Notes: generated by a model not told the origin, from the sequence alone. Counted from the first letter of the stretch, positions 24,965 to 34,150 are shown. The stretch: 64,000 nt of DNA from an uncultured Ruminococcus sp. (GCA_902799245.1 CADBZY010000001.1:124001-188000); one strand, 5' to 3'. A program made the numbers and translations.

Positions 24965-26284
24965 TTGAAAAGCAAAACCCTGATGAAAAGAATTTTTTGC
25001 GGCGCAATCGCCGTCGCGACAGCCGTATCTCTTACCGCGTGCGTTATGCCGCTTGACGAAGCAAAGGACTTCACCTCGACGTCTGTCGGATTTGTCGTTG
25101 CACCTTCGCCGGAGGTGTCAACCCGTAAGGTGACGATCACGGGAAATCCTGTGAACGTCCGTTCCGGCCCCGGCAAGAAGTATTCGGTTATCGGAAAAAC
25201 ATCCAAGGGAAAGTCGTTCGGCTATCTCGGTTCCAAGAAGGACAAAAACAAAACAGTGTGGTATAAAATCCAGTATACCTCCTCCAAAACCGGCTGGGTT
25301 ATCAGCAGTCTCAGCAAGCTGAAAGAGGCGAAGTCCACGAAAGCAAGCACTACGACGGCAAGCACTACGACGGCAAGCACCACGACGGCGACCACCACGA
25401 CGACGAAGGCCGCATCCGAAAAAACAGTCGTCATTTCCGGCAATCCGGTCAATGTCCGTTCGGGCGCGGGAAAAAATTATGCAAAGATCGGCAGCACCTC
25501 CAAGGGAAAGAAATACAAGCTGCTCGACACCAAGAAGGATTCCGCCGGAACCAAGTGGTACAAGATACAGTTCACATCGTCGAAAACCGGGTGGGTCATA
25601 TCCACTCTTGCGTACATAGAGGGTGAAAAAAACACCAGCACACCGAAAAAGAACAACGGCAAAGTGGCTTATCTCACATTTGACGACGGTCCCTCCATCA
25701 ACACAATGAAGATTCTTGACATTCTGGATCAGTACAATGTCAAGGCGACCTTCTTTGTGATCTACCACAAGGGAATGACGAAGCAGTATAAGGCGATTGT
25801 CGACCGCGGGCACACCATAGCCCTTCACAGCTATACACACGATTACAGCAAGATCTATAAGAGTGAGAAGGGTTATTACTCCGACCTGAACAAGATACAC
25901 GATTATGTCAAGAAAACCACCGGCGTTGACAGCCGCATTATCCGATTCCCGGGCGGTTCGAGCAATACGGTGAGCAACAAGTACAACAAGGGCATCATGA
26001 AAACGCTGAAATCCAGTGTTACCAAAAATGGCTATTACTACCACGACTGGAACGTCAGCAGCGGTGATGCCGGCGGAATAAACCGCAAGGCTTCTGTGCT
26101 TCTCGGCAATGTCAAGAAAGGGGTAGGAAAGAAAAAGGTCATCAACGTACTTATGCATGACACAGGCAAGAGCAAAATGACTACGGTAGAGGCACTTCCG
26201 TCCATCATAGAATACATCAGAAAGCAGGGCTATTCCTTTGAAGCCCTGACGGAGGATTCCGTTCTCATCCAGCACGGCAGATAA
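24965..26284 (+). CDS. SH3-domain polysaccharide deacetylase lipoprotein
   Basis: 439 residues. Lipoprotein signal with SLTAC (Cys26). Two bacterial SH3 domains (about 55-120 and 150-215), each starting GNPVNVRSG.GK, are joined by a Thr-rich linker of near-identical TTAST units. The NodB deacetylase domain (about 228-430) has TFDDGPS with the metal Asp, ALHSYTHDY with the two His, and RFPGGS. It likely removes acetyl groups from peptidoglycan or another N-acetylated polymer at the wall. The start is TTG at 24965 with AAGGAG 12 nt upstream. It follows the DUF4956 gene by 129 bp, in which an 11-bp inverted repeat (24849-24859 / 24918-24928) could form a hairpin. Confidence 0.92.
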   Translation: MKSKTLMKRIFCGAIAVATAVSLTACVMPLDEAKDFTSTSVGFVVAPSPEVSTRKVTITGNPVNVRSGPGKKYSVIGKTSKGKSFGYLGSKKDKNKTVWYKIQYTSSKTGWVISSLSKLKEAKSTKASTTTASTTTASTTTATTTTTKAASEKTVVISGNPVNVRSGAGKNYAKIGSTSKGKKYKLLDTKKDSAGTKWYKIQFTSSKTGWVISTLAYIEGEKNTSTPKKNNGKVAYLTFDDGPSINTMKILDILDQYNVKATFFVIYHKGMTKQYKAIVDRGHTIALHSYTHDYSKIYKSEKGYYSDLNKIHDYVKKTTGVDSRIIRFPGGSSNTVSNKYNKGIMKTLKSSVTKNGYYYHDWNVSSGDAGGINRKASVLLGNVKKGVGKKKVINVLMHDTGKSKMTTVEALPSIIEYIRKQGYSFEALTEDSVLIQHGR

Positions 26285-26334
26285 GTCTTTTGGATCACGT
26301 ATCCCCAAAAAATGAAAAATAACAAGTAAAGCAG

Positions 26335-26378
26335 AAAATCCCCTGTATGCTCCGCAACGGAAACATACAGGGGATTTG
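26335..26378. terminator. Bidirectional intrinsic terminator
   Basis: Perfect 14-bp stem (AAATCCCCTGTATG at 26336-26349 with 26364-26377) between convergent genes; A run before and T run after. Confidence 0.88.
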
Positions 26379-26395
26379 TTGACGTGGAATCACTG

Positions 26396-27292
26396 TTAGA
26401 ATAAAAGATTCAACAGCCCGAGAATAAATCCGATCAGCGCGCCGAGGTTGATAATGGCATTCAGCTCTTTCTTCATGACGTCCTGCACCAGTTTTTCCAG
26501 CTCGTCGATCGACATAGCGTTGATTTTATCTTCTACCAGCGCGGATATGTTGACGCTTTGCAGAAGGCTGTCCACACTCTGACTGACGATATTCCGATAG
26601 GCGTTTGTCACGGCGTTTCTCACGGACTGCTCGTCAATCCGGAAATGTTCCAAAAGCGCAAGTCCGGAATTCTGCTCGGCTTCGCTCAGCTTGCCGTCGA
26701 TGACAGGAACGATATATTCCGTGCCGTGTTCGGCTAACATGGTATCGAGCATTTCCTTTGTGGGCTGCATGACCTTGTTGATGGTTCTGTCATTGACCAA
26801 CAGCATAAGGGGAGAGGCGCTGACCTTCTGCTTGAGTGCGTCCCCGAAGGCGGCTAAAACCGTTTCGATGGCGTCCGAGGATTGAATAGCGTTCACGATC
26901 TGAACGCTGACCGCCTGACTCAGCGCCGCCTTCTTCTGCTCGTATGCCGAACTGTCGGCGTTGGTGAAGGAAAGTATTTCTTCCCGGACATTTCCCGACA
27001 GCTTTCTGACCACCGCGTCTGCCACCGTTTTTTCGGCTCGTTCAGACAGCAAATGCTCCGTGAAGTCCTCCCTGGTCAGCAAATGATTTTCGATTACCTC
27101 TCCGACAGAGCTTGCGATACGGGGACGGCCTTTGGGAATCACGCCGGGCGTCAGAGGAAGCCGTTTACCGAAAAGACGCAGTTCCTTTTTGGGATAGAAC
27201 AGCATTTTTACCGCGATATAATTGGTAAAGTATCCGATGACAGCACCGATCAGCGGCCCTGCAAGTATTCTGAGTATTTCTGTGAATTCCAT
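26396..27292 (-). CDS. DUF445 family membrane protein (YheB-like)
   Basis: 298 residues. Begins with a membrane segment and the family motif GYFTNYIAVKMLFYPKKE, then LPLTPGVIPKGRPRIASSVG; a long helical middle; a last hydrophobic segment LGALIGFILGLLNLLF at the very C-terminus. The family occurs in Firmicutes and is linked to spores in some species (YheB/YheC region), but its function is unknown. GGAG lies 11 nt before the ATG. Confidence 0.88.
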   Translation of the reverse strand: MEFTEILRILAGPLIGAVIGYFTNYIAVKMLFYPKKELRLFGKRLPLTPGVIPKGRPRIASSVGEVIENHLLTREDFTEHLLSERAEKTVADAVVRKLSGNVREEILSFTNADSSAYEQKKAALSQAVSVQIVNAIQSSDAIETVLAAFGDALKQKVSASPLMLLVNDRTINKVMQPTKEMLDTMLAEHGTEYIVPVIDGKLSEAEQNSGLALLEHFRIDEQSVRNAVTNAYRNIVSQSVDSLLQSVNISALVEDKINAMSIDELEKLVQDVMKKELNAIINLGALIGFILGLLNLLF

Positions 27293-27356
27293 TGATAAAG
27301 CATCTCCGTATCTGTCCGGAGGGATTCTCTGACCATTTGCATCTGACGAGGCCGCG

Positions 27357-28004
27357 TTAACGCCGTCTATTGTTGTAGTCTTCGTTGATGCTGCCGCTCC
27401 AGTCGTCGGAAACGCCTCGGCCGGCTCTCATTTTGCCTATCGAAGCGCAAACCGCTTCGTAGACAACGCCGGTTCCGCAGCTGTCGGCATGATAATTGAC
27501 AGCGCGGTTTGAGCCGATTCCAAAACGTCCGGCGGTTTTTACCGCGTCGATATTGGCGCCGATAAAGAGAAATTCCCAGCCGTATTCTGTCTTTTCGTGT
27601 TCGATCATCTGCTTTACTCTGTCGCTGCTGTAGCGGTGGCTTGCGTTCTCCATGCCGTCGGTCATGATGACGAACATCGTATGCTCCGGCACGTCCTCAG
27701 GACGGGCATATTTGTGAATATTACCGATGTGGTGAATCGCGCCTCCGATTGCGTCGATCAGCGCCGTGCAGCCGCGCACCGTGTAATCGTCGCGGGTCAT
27801 TTTGCGCACGTCGGCGAGTTTGACGCGGTCGTAAAGCACTTCGCTCTCATTGTCAAAGAGCACGACCGACACAAAACATTCGCCCTCCTGACAGCGCTGT
27901 TTCTCAATCAGCGAATTGAAACCGCCGATGGTGTCGCCTTCCAGTCCCGACATAGATCCGCTTCTGTCCAGAATAAAGACCAGTTCCGTAATGTTGTTTT
28001 TCAT
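27357..28004 (-). CDS. VWA domain protein (TerY-like)
   Basis: 215 residues that are almost entirely one von Willebrand A domain. The MIDAS metal site is complete: DRSGSMSG near residue 13, the Thr in RGCTALIDAIGG and the Asp in IMTDGMEN. No signal peptide, so cytoplasmic. Similar to TerY-like and phage-type VWA proteins that act in complexes. ATG 28004 is preferred over the longer frame because GGAGGT lies 8 nt before it. No tellurite-resistance or MoxR partner is nearby. Confidence 0.88.
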   Translation of the reverse strand: MKNNITELVFILDRSGSMSGLEGDTIGGFNSLIEKQRCQEGECFVSVVLFDNESEVLYDRVKLADVRKMTRDDYTVRGCTALIDAIGGAIHHIGNIHKYARPEDVPEHTMFVIMTDGMENASHRYSSDRVKQMIEHEKTEYGWEFLFIGANIDAVKTAGRFGIGSNRAVNYHADSCGTGVVYEAVCASIGKMRAGRGVSDDWSGSINEDYNNRRR

Positions 28005-28121
28005 GATGAATACCTCCGAAAATAATGTGATGTGTGATGAAGTAATCAAGTAACCTCAACTTTCAATCATATTATAACAGAGGCAAAGTCTGATTTGGTC
28101 GCCTGCCAAGCGACATATGCA

Positions 28122-28556
28122 TTATTTGGAAGTTTCTGTCAGCGCTTTGAGCAGAGCCTCCACCGCCCAGTAGATCTGCTCCCTGCACGCGCGGTATTCG
28201 TCCTCGTCGCCGCCGTAAGGGTCGGAAATGTCGCCCAGAACGACGATTTTTTCCGCCGGAATTCCCCACGGCATCATGTAGTACTTATGCGACTGGGTCA
28301 TGACGGCGAAAAGGTCGGTCTTTTCGATAATTTCGGGATTGAGCTTCTGACTGCGGTGAGATGAAATATCAATCCCGATCTCGGCGCAGACGTCGATGGA
28401 GTGCTGACTCGCCGGCGTGCCGTTGCAGGTCGCCACTCCCGCGCTGGAAACGGTGATTCCGCTGTCGGGATACTTTTTGCTGATTATTTCACGCGCAATG
28501 CCCTCCGCCATCGGCGAACGGCATGTGTTGCCCGTGCAGATGAATGTGATGTGCAT
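28122..28556 (-). CDS. Low-molecular-weight protein-tyrosine phosphatase family
   Basis: 144 residues. The P-loop CTGNTCRSP (Cys-x5-Arg-Ser) is at residues 7-15 and the general acid Asp is in DISDPYGGDEDEY. Family members dephosphorylate tyrosine or arginine; YwlE-type arginine phosphatases have Thr in the loop at CTGNTCRS, as here, so an arginine phosphatase is possible. RBS AAGGAG 10 nt upstream; 20 bp downstream of the metallo-hydrolase gene, likely one transcript. Confidence 0.9.
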   Translation of the reverse strand: MHITFICTGNTCRSPMAEGIAREIISKKYPDSGITVSSAGVATCNGTPASQHSIDVCAEIGIDISSHRSQKLNPEIIEKTDLFAVMTQSHKYYMMPWGIPAEKIVVLGDISDPYGGDEDEYRACREQIYWAVEALLKALTETSK

Positions 28557-28576
28557 GACGGTCGCGCTCCTTTTAG

Positions 28577-29353
28577 TTAGCTGAGTTCTATTTCCTCGCC
28601 CTGATCGATGACCAGAAGATTCGGGGAATCAAAGGTTTCGGCTCTCTTGCGGTCGAAATAGACATTTCCCTTCGCTGCGATCACATGGTAGGGAATGTCG
28701 TGCTTTGCGCCGACCAGCTTCGCGCATTCCGCCGCTTCCTTTAAATCCATGTTGTAAACGCCGTCGCAGCAGTAGAAGGCGTAATCAATCTGCCGCTGGG
28801 CGAGCTTGGGCATCTGTTTTGTCCTGCTTGTGTCGCCGGAAACGTAGATCTTCACGCCGTCCGAAAGGGTAATAAGGTAGCCGACGCAGTTCTTCACATT
28901 GTGATTGCGGTTGTAGCCGGCTTCTACCGCCTCCACCGTCGCAAAGCCGAAGTCAAAGGTCTTGTAGTTTCCTTTGACGAGTGCCTCCTTCCATGTGACG
29001 GTCTGACAGCCCTCGGCGCGGCGGGTTATCTTGTCCACCGCCGTATGGTCGAAGTGGTCGTGGGTGACGAGAATCAGATCCGCCGCCGCGTCGTAGCCCT
29101 TTCCGGCGTAGGGATCGATGTAAATGACCCTGTTTTCCGGCGTTGTGATTCTCAGGCTTGCGTGTCCCATGTAAAGGAGCTTTGCGGGCTGCTTTGTTTC
29201 TTGGCTGCCCGTATTGGGTTCCGATTCCTTCTGTTCTGTCGCGGCGGATGAATTCTGCTGACTGTCGTCCGCACGCTTCTCCGTACCACCGACGCAGGAA
29301 GTAAATGTCAGCAGCAGACAAATGGACGTGAGTATTGCCTTGAATGATTTCAT
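28577..29353 (-). CDS. MBL-fold metallo-hydrolase, predicted lipoprotein (UlaG-like)
   Basis: 258 residues. Lipobox FTSC near residue 20, then a charged low-complexity linker. The metallo-beta-lactamase fold has MGHASLRI, THDHFDHTAVD (HxHxDH) and GDTSRTKQMPKL. It resembles the UlaG-like/YtkL class of hydrolases, but exported as a lipoprotein, which is less usual. Substrate unknown. AAGGAGG precedes the ATG. Confidence 0.85.
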   Translation of the reverse strand: MKSFKAILTSICLLLTFTSCVGGTEKRADDSQQNSSAATEQKESEPNTGSQETKQPAKLLYMGHASLRITTPENRVIYIDPYAGKGYDAAADLILVTHDHFDHTAVDKITRRAEGCQTVTWKEALVKGNYKTFDFGFATVEAVEAGYNRNHNVKNCVGYLITLSDGVKIYVSGDTSRTKQMPKLAQRQIDYAFYCCDGVYNMDLKEAAECAKLVGAKHDIPYHVIAAKGNVYFDRKRAETFDSPNLLVIDQGEEIELS

Positions 29354-29390
29354 ATTGTGCAGCCTCCTTAAAGAATGAGATTTTTATTTC

Positions 29391-29605
29391 AGTGTGGAGT
29401 TGATTTCAAGTGTGGAGTTTGGAGTTGTGGAGCGCATATCGGCGCTGAAAAATATACGCTCACATGCGTTCGCTTAAAAAGTGTGGAGTCACATGATAAC
29501 GTAATCATTTCAAAAAAGCGAGCGAACGCGAGCGTATATATTCTAAGGCGCGAATGCGCCTTCCTTCACTCCAAACTCCAAACTATTTAATAGCGAGCTT
29601 GCGAG
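29391..29605. repeat. Imperfect ~200-bp palindrome, MITE-like, no ORF
   Basis: The left arm (29408-29475) and the right arm read backwards (29518-29588) match over about 70 bp with few gaps. Both begin with GGAGTTTGGAGT heptamers, then a GCGC-rich short hairpin, then AATATACGCTC and GTTCGCT. The centre is around 29495. The arms also contain small inner palindromes (GGCGCGAATGCGCC). The element lies between the metallo-hydrolase start and the polA stop. Confidence 0.7.
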
Positions 29606-29612
29606 CGTAATC

Positions 29613-32225
29613 CTACCTTTTCGCAAGGTACCAGTTTTCGCCGGAGTGGGCGTCGACGGTGAGCGGAACGGACAGGGTGACTGCCTTTTCCATTTCCTCT
29701 TTCAGCAGCGCGGCGGCTTTTTCGGCTTCGTCGGCGGGACATTCCAGAATCAGCTCGTCGTGTATCTGCAAAATCAGCCGGGACTTCATTCCCTCCGCCG
29801 CAAGGCGGTTGTGTACTGCGATCATGGCGATCTTGATGATGTCGGCGGCCGTGCCCTGAATCGGCATGTTGCGTGCCACGCGTTCCCCGAAAGAACGTGT
29901 CTGGAAATTGGACGCGGTCAGCTCGGGCAGGTAGCGCCGTCTGCCGAACATCGTTTCCGCGTAGCCCAGCGCCTTGGCCTGCTCGACCACCTTCTTCATG
30001 TAGTCGGCAATGGCGGCATATTTGCGCATGTAGCTGTTGATGTACGCCGAAGCCTCCGAGTTGCTTACGCCGATGTCCTTTGCCAGTGAGAAGGCGGAAA
30101 TGCCGTAGACGATGCCGAAATTGACCGCCTTGGCGTTGCTTCTCATGCGCGGCGTGACTTCCTCCAGCGGAATGCCGAATACCTGCGACGCGGTGACGGC
30201 GTGAATGTCCGTGCCGTTGATGAAAGCGTCGGTCATGGTCTTGTCGCCCGCAATGTGCGCCAGCACGCGCAATTCGATCTGACTGTAGTCGGCGTCGACC
30301 AGCGTCATTCCCTCGCCTGCGCGGAAGAATTTGCGCAGCTCGCTGCCCAGTTCGGTGCGGACGGGGATATTTTGCAGGTTCGGCTCCACCGAGCTAATGC
30401 GGCCGGTTCGTGTCTCGGTCTGGCGGAAGGTGGTATGAATCCGTCCGTCGGCGGCAATGGCTTTCTTCAAGCCCTGGCAGTAGGTGGAAGTAAGTTTCGT
30501 GAGCGTGCGGTATTCTAAAATCAGCGCGACGATTTCATACTCCGCCGCAAGGTTTTCCAGCACTTCGGCGTTGGTGGAATAGCCGGTTTTGGTTTTTTTT
30601 CCGCCGGGGAGCTGCATTTTTTCAAACAGCACCGTTCCCGTCTGCTTGGGTGAATTGACGTTGAATTCCTCTCCGGCCAGCTCATAAATTTTCGCCGTGA
30701 TTTCATTGACGCGCGCCGAAAGCCGCTTCTCGAATTCGTTCAGCGCCTGCGCGTCAGCCGAGAATCCGGCGCTCTCCATATCCGCCAGCACGTAGGCAAG
30801 CGGAATCTCGATTTTCCGGAGAAGTTCGGTCTGTCCGTTGCGCTCGATTTCCGCCAGAATTTTGGCGCACATTGTCGGAATTCTCTGGCAGAGCAGAGCG
30901 GTTTTCAGTTCCGGCGGCGTGTTGTCCGGCAACGCGGAAGCGTATTGCGCCGCTAATTTCTCCAGATCCTCACAGTCGGAGGACGGGTTGAGCACGTACG
31001 CCGCAAGCATCACGTCACAGGCGACATTGCGCGGAACGATATTGCATCCTTCCAGCGTGTGAATGGTTGATTTTATGTCAAAGGTGTATTTTTTTATCTG
31101 ATCGTCGGAAAGAATCCCGCGGCAGAAGGCCTCGACGTTATCCTCTGTGACGACAGTGACATTTCCGTTTTTGGCAACGCAAGCCTGCTTTCTGTCGCCG
31201 GACAGCAGGAAGTATACCTCGCCGTCCGCCTTGATTTCGCTGACAAGCGCTTCTATATCCTTGCAGAAAACAACGTCGGTGGCGGCGCTGCGGTCATTCT
31301 CTTCATTTGTCCCCTGAACCGGTGCGGCGGATGCGGAGGAAGAATCCTTCAGCCATTCCTTTTTCATCTTTTCGAGCTGACGGAAAAGCTCCAGACGCAG
31401 CATGATCTCCGTCACCTTCTCCGCGTCGGGCTGCGCAAGAACGTATTCCTTCAGGTCGGTGGGAACGGGCGCATTCGTCGCGACTGTGCCGAGCCAGCGG
31501 CTTAAATAGGCGCTTTCCTTGCCCTCGGTGAGCTTTTTGCGTACGCCGGGCTTGATGTCGATTTCGTCTAAATGGGTGTAGATATGGTCGAGGCTCCCGA
31601 AGCGGCTCACGAGGTCGAGAGCTCCCTTTTCTCCGATTCCCGGAACGCCGGGAATGTTGTCGCTGGTGTCGCCCTGAATGGCCTTGACTTCGATCAGCTG
31701 AATGGGCTTGACGCCGTAGTCCTCCATTATCTTCTGTTCGTCGTAGATCACCGCCTCCGCCTTGCCCTGCTTGGTGGTGAGCATACGCACCGCGACGCCG
31801 TCGCCCACAAGCTGGAGCGTGTCGCGGTCGCCTGTCGCTATCACGCAGGAATCCTCCGGATTTTTGCGACAGGCCTCGGCAAGGGTGCCTAAAATATCGT
31901 CGGCTTCCCAGCCTTCCGCTGAGAGCAGTTTAATGCCCATGGCCGTCAGCAGATCCTTGAGCGGCTGGAGCTGCATGGCAAGTTCGGGCGGCATTCCCTT
32001 GCGCTTGCCTTTATAATCGGAATACTTGAGATGCCGGAAGGTAGGCGCTTTCATATCGAAAGCCACGGCGACGCAGTCCGGCTGCGTGTCGGCGTAGATT
32101 TTATGAAACATCGTGAGGAATCCGTAGATTGCGTTAGTGAAGAATCCGTCCTTTGTTGTGAGCGGACGAACGCCGTAATAGGCGCGGTTGATTATGCTGT
32201 TGCCGTCAAGCACAAGCAGCTTCAT
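29613..32225 (-). CDS. polA: DNA polymerase I
   Basis: 870 residues. The 5' nuclease domain covers about 1-260 (DGNSIINRAYYG, EGWEADDILGTL, DNIPGVPGIGEK). The central exonuclease-like domain (about 310-470) lacks the DxE and other metal residues of a proofreading site, so it is probably inactive as in Bacillus and Thermus enzymes. The polymerase domain has motif A VDADYSQIELRVLAHI, motif B RSNAKAVNFGIVYG and motif C LILQIHDELILE. The enzyme fills gaps and removes RNA primers. ATG 32225 is chosen because AAGGAGATG precedes it; the longer open frame is only the translated heptamer array. Confidence 0.97.
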   Translation of the reverse strand: MKLLVLDGNSIINRAYYGVRPLTTKDGFFTNAIYGFLTMFHKIYADTQPDCVAVAFDMKAPTFRHLKYSDYKGKRKGMPPELAMQLQPLKDLLTAMGIKLLSAEGWEADDILGTLAEACRKNPEDSCVIATGDRDTLQLVGDGVAVRMLTTKQGKAEAVIYDEQKIMEDYGVKPIQLIEVKAIQGDTSDNIPGVPGIGEKGALDLVSRFGSLDHIYTHLDEIDIKPGVRKKLTEGKESAYLSRWLGTVATNAPVPTDLKEYVLAQPDAEKVTEIMLRLELFRQLEKMKKEWLKDSSSASAAPVQGTNEENDRSAATDVVFCKDIEALVSEIKADGEVYFLLSGDRKQACVAKNGNVTVVTEDNVEAFCRGILSDDQIKKYTFDIKSTIHTLEGCNIVPRNVACDVMLAAYVLNPSSDCEDLEKLAAQYASALPDNTPPELKTALLCQRIPTMCAKILAEIERNGQTELLRKIEIPLAYVLADMESAGFSADAQALNEFEKRLSARVNEITAKIYELAGEEFNVNSPKQTGTVLFEKMQLPGGKKTKTGYSTNAEVLENLAAEYEIVALILEYRTLTKLTSTYCQGLKKAIAADGRIHTTFRQTETRTGRISSVEPNLQNIPVRTELGSELRKFFRAGEGMTLVDADYSQIELRVLAHIAGDKTMTDAFINGTDIHAVTASQVFGIPLEEVTPRMRSNAKAVNFGIVYGISAFSLAKDIGVSNSEASAYINSYMRKYAAIADYMKKVVEQAKALGYAETMFGRRRYLPELTASNFQTRSFGERVARNMPIQGTAADIIKIAMIAVHNRLAAEGMKSRLILQIHDELILECPADEAEKAAALLKEEMEKAVTLSVPLTVDAHSGENWYLAKR

Positions 32226-32243
32226 TATAACATCTCCTTGCGT

Positions 32244-32336
32244 CAGGGTGAAAGGGTTAGGGTGAAGGGTGAAGGGTGAAGGTAGGTAGAAGGTAGAAGG
32301 TAGGAGATAGAAGGTAGTTTGGTAGTTTGGTAGTTT
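32244..32336 (-). repeat. Heptamer array in the polA leader
   Basis: On the + strand the units run GGGTGAA, GGGTTAG, then GGTAGAA and GGTAGTTT, about twelve in all. A minus-strand -10 TATAAT lies beyond the array (32352-32357), so it is within the transcribed 5' leader of polA. Confidence 0.8.
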
Positions 32337-32431
32337 ACACTTCTTTGGTTTATTATATACCATGCCGGAAGAAATTGAAAGGGATTTGCAGAAATATTTT
32401 ATTTGTCTATGGCTCTGTGTGAATAATATAA

Positions 32432-32460
32432 TTGACATTTGCCGTCCGTTTGACTATAAT
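32432..32460 (+). promoter_or_regulatory. Consensus promoter of the macrodomain gene
   Basis: Perfect TTGACA (32432-32437), 17-bp spacer, perfect TATAAT (32455-32460), about 55 bp upstream of the ATG. Confidence 0.85.
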
Positions 32461-32514
32461 GAATCATTAAGGAAAGGGTCTGTTTTCCGAAGAACAACAA
32501 AGGGGACATGAAAA

Positions 32515-33585
32515 ATGCCGTTAATCATAGAACGCAATGACATAACCAAAATGCAATGTGACGCGGTGGTGAATGCCGCCAACCGACTGCTGGCCGGTGG
32601 GGGAGGAGTCGACGGAGCCATTCACCGCGCCGCAGGGCCGCAATTGGATAAGGCGTGCAAAAAACTCGGCGGCTGTGAGACAGGACAGGCTAAAATTACT
32701 TCCGGATTCAAGATGCCCTGCCGTTATATCATTCACACGGTCGGGCCGATCTGGACGGGAGGCGGAATGGGGGAGCCGGAGCTGCTCGCTTCCTGTTACC
32801 GGGAATCGCTGCGCCTTGCCGCCGAATACAAGTGTGAATCCGTCGCTTTTCCGCTGATTTCCGCCGGAGCATACGGCTATCCGAAGGAGGCAGCGCTGCA
32901 AACCGCCGTCAGCGAGATCACCGCGTTCCTGCGTGGCAACGATATGACGGTGTACATCGTGGTCTACGACAGGGAATGCTTCCAGGTGAGCCGGAAGCTG
33001 ATGAAGGACGTCGCCGAATACATCGACGAGAATTACATCGCCGAGCATTTCATGGCGAGGAATTCACGGGCGTTTATCCCCGATTTGCAAAAGGGGGCTA
33101 CACCACCGCCGGGAAAAGGAGCGGCCGGATTCTTCGGAAGTATTACACAGTCACGCGCAGTGCAGCGCAAGGAGATTCCGCTGGCCGACAGGGCCAACGA
33201 AGAAGCGCCGCAGTCCGCAGCAAGTCTTGATGAACTGCTCGATTGCCTCGACGAGAGCTTTTCGCAGATGCTTCTGCGCAAGATAGATGAAAAGGGCATG
33301 ACTGACGTCCAGTGCTACAAGAAGGCCAACATCGACCGCAAGCTCTTTTCAAAAATCCGGAGCAACGCGGATTACAAACCCAGCAAGCCGACGGTGCTTG
33401 CCTTTGCCATCGCGCTCGAACTGTCGCTTGACGAAACAAACGAAATGCTGATGAAAGCGGGTTTTGCCCTCTCTCACAGCAGCAAATTTGACGTGATTGT
33501 GGAGTATTTTATCAAAAAACGCCGCTACGACATCTTTGAGATCAACGAAGTCCTCTTCTCCTTCGATCAGCTCATGCTGGGATAG
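32515..33585 (+). CDS. Macrodomain protein with C-terminal HTH-like domain
   Basis: 356 residues. The macrodomain (1-165) carries the ADP-ribose-binding blocks [35 protein letters not shown] and [15 protein letters not shown], as in active de-ADP-ribosylating members. A linker of about 70 residues leads to a conserved C-terminal domain (about 235-356: [18 protein letters not shown], then [15 protein letters not shown] and [20 protein letters not shown]) that resembles a Cro-type HTH. This architecture is common in Clostridia. It suggests an ADP-ribose-sensing or damage-linked DNA-binding protein; the function is not established. Its promoter is a perfect consensus, so expression should be strong. 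Confidence 0.9.
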   Translation: MPLIIERNDITKMQCDAVVNAANRLLAGGGGVDGAIHRAAGPQLDKACKKLGGCETGQAKITSGFKMPCRYIIHTVGPIWTGGGMGEPELLASCYRESLRLAAEYKCESVAFPLISAGAYGYPKEAALQTAVSEITAFLRGNDMTVYIVVYDRECFQVSRKLMKDVAEYIDENYIAEHFMARNSRAFIPDLQKGATPPPGKGAAGFFGSITQSRAVQRKEIPLADRANEEAPQSAASLDELLDCLDESFSQMLLRKIDEKGMTDVQCYKKANIDRKLFSKIRSNADYKPSKPTVLAFAIALELSLDETNEMLMKAGFALSHSSKFDVIVEYFIKKRRYDIFEINEVLFSFDQLMLG

Positions 33586-33621
33586 CCGTCAGCCATTTAA
33601 CCCCGTTGTGAAAGGAGCAGA

Positions 33622-34074
33622 ATGATGCAGCAGGAAATCCGGATTCTCCCCATGAATGAAACCCACATTCCGGCGATTGCGGAGATTGAAAGGCAGTGCT
33701 TCTCCGAACCGTGGAGCGAGAAGTCGCTCGAGGAGGAATTGGGCTTGCAATACGCGGTGTTTCTGACAGCGCTGATTGACGACCGTGTCGCGGGCTATAT
33801 GGGGACGCAGCACCTCGGCGGCTGCGCCTATGTCTGCAATGTCGCCGTGTCGCCCGCGTTCCGGCGGCGTTCGGTCGCGTCCGCACTGATTGCCGCGCAG
33901 ATCGACGCAGCCCGTGCCGCCGGAATGATTGAAATGACCCTCGAAGTCCGCACCTCCAATGAAGCGGCGCGGTCGCTCTATGAAAAATTCGGATTTTTTC
34001 ACGTCGGCACACGTCCGAATTTCTACAGTCACCCCCCCGAAAACGCCGAGATCTACACCTTAACGTTTGAATGA
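33622..34074 (+). CDS. rimI: Ribosomal protein S18-alanine N-acetyltransferase (GNAT)
   Basis: 150 residues of the GNAT fold. The N-terminal IAEIERQCFSEPWSEKSLEEEL and the C-terminal NEAARSLYEKFGFFHVGTRP with NFY are typical of RimI. The acetyl-CoA loop reads VSPAFRRRSVASAL, where the usual R-x-x-G-x-G/A has Ser in place of the first Gly, a mild departure. Two ATG codons (33622, 33625) are both near AAAGGAGC. In many Firmicutes rimI sits with tsaB/tsaD; here it follows the macrodomain gene by 36 bp instead. Confidence 0.85.
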   Translation: MMQQEIRILPMNETHIPAIAEIERQCFSEPWSEKSLEEELGLQYAVFLTALIDDRVAGYMGTQHLGGCAYVCNVAVSPAFRRRSVASALIAAQIDAARAAGMIEMTLEVRTSNEAARSLYEKFGFFHVGTRPNFYSHPPENAEIYTLTFE

Positions 34075-34105
34075 ATAGTTTATTATAATAAGACAAAAAG
34101 CGCCA

Positions 34106-34150
34106 TCGGAAAGACCCTTTGCAGGGGCTTTGTCCGATGACTTTTTTTGC
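34106..34150 (+). terminator. Intrinsic terminator after rimI
   Basis: CATCGGA (34106-34112) pairs with TCCGATG (34135-34141) with an inner AAGACCC/GGGGCTT stem, followed by T7. Confidence 0.85.

Noticed and set aside
32226-32438. N-terminal extension of PolA by 71 codons
   Set aside because: These codons are translated heptamer repeats (FYLLPSTFYLPSPF) and lie before the RBS AAGGAGATG; the family starts at MKLLVLDGNS.
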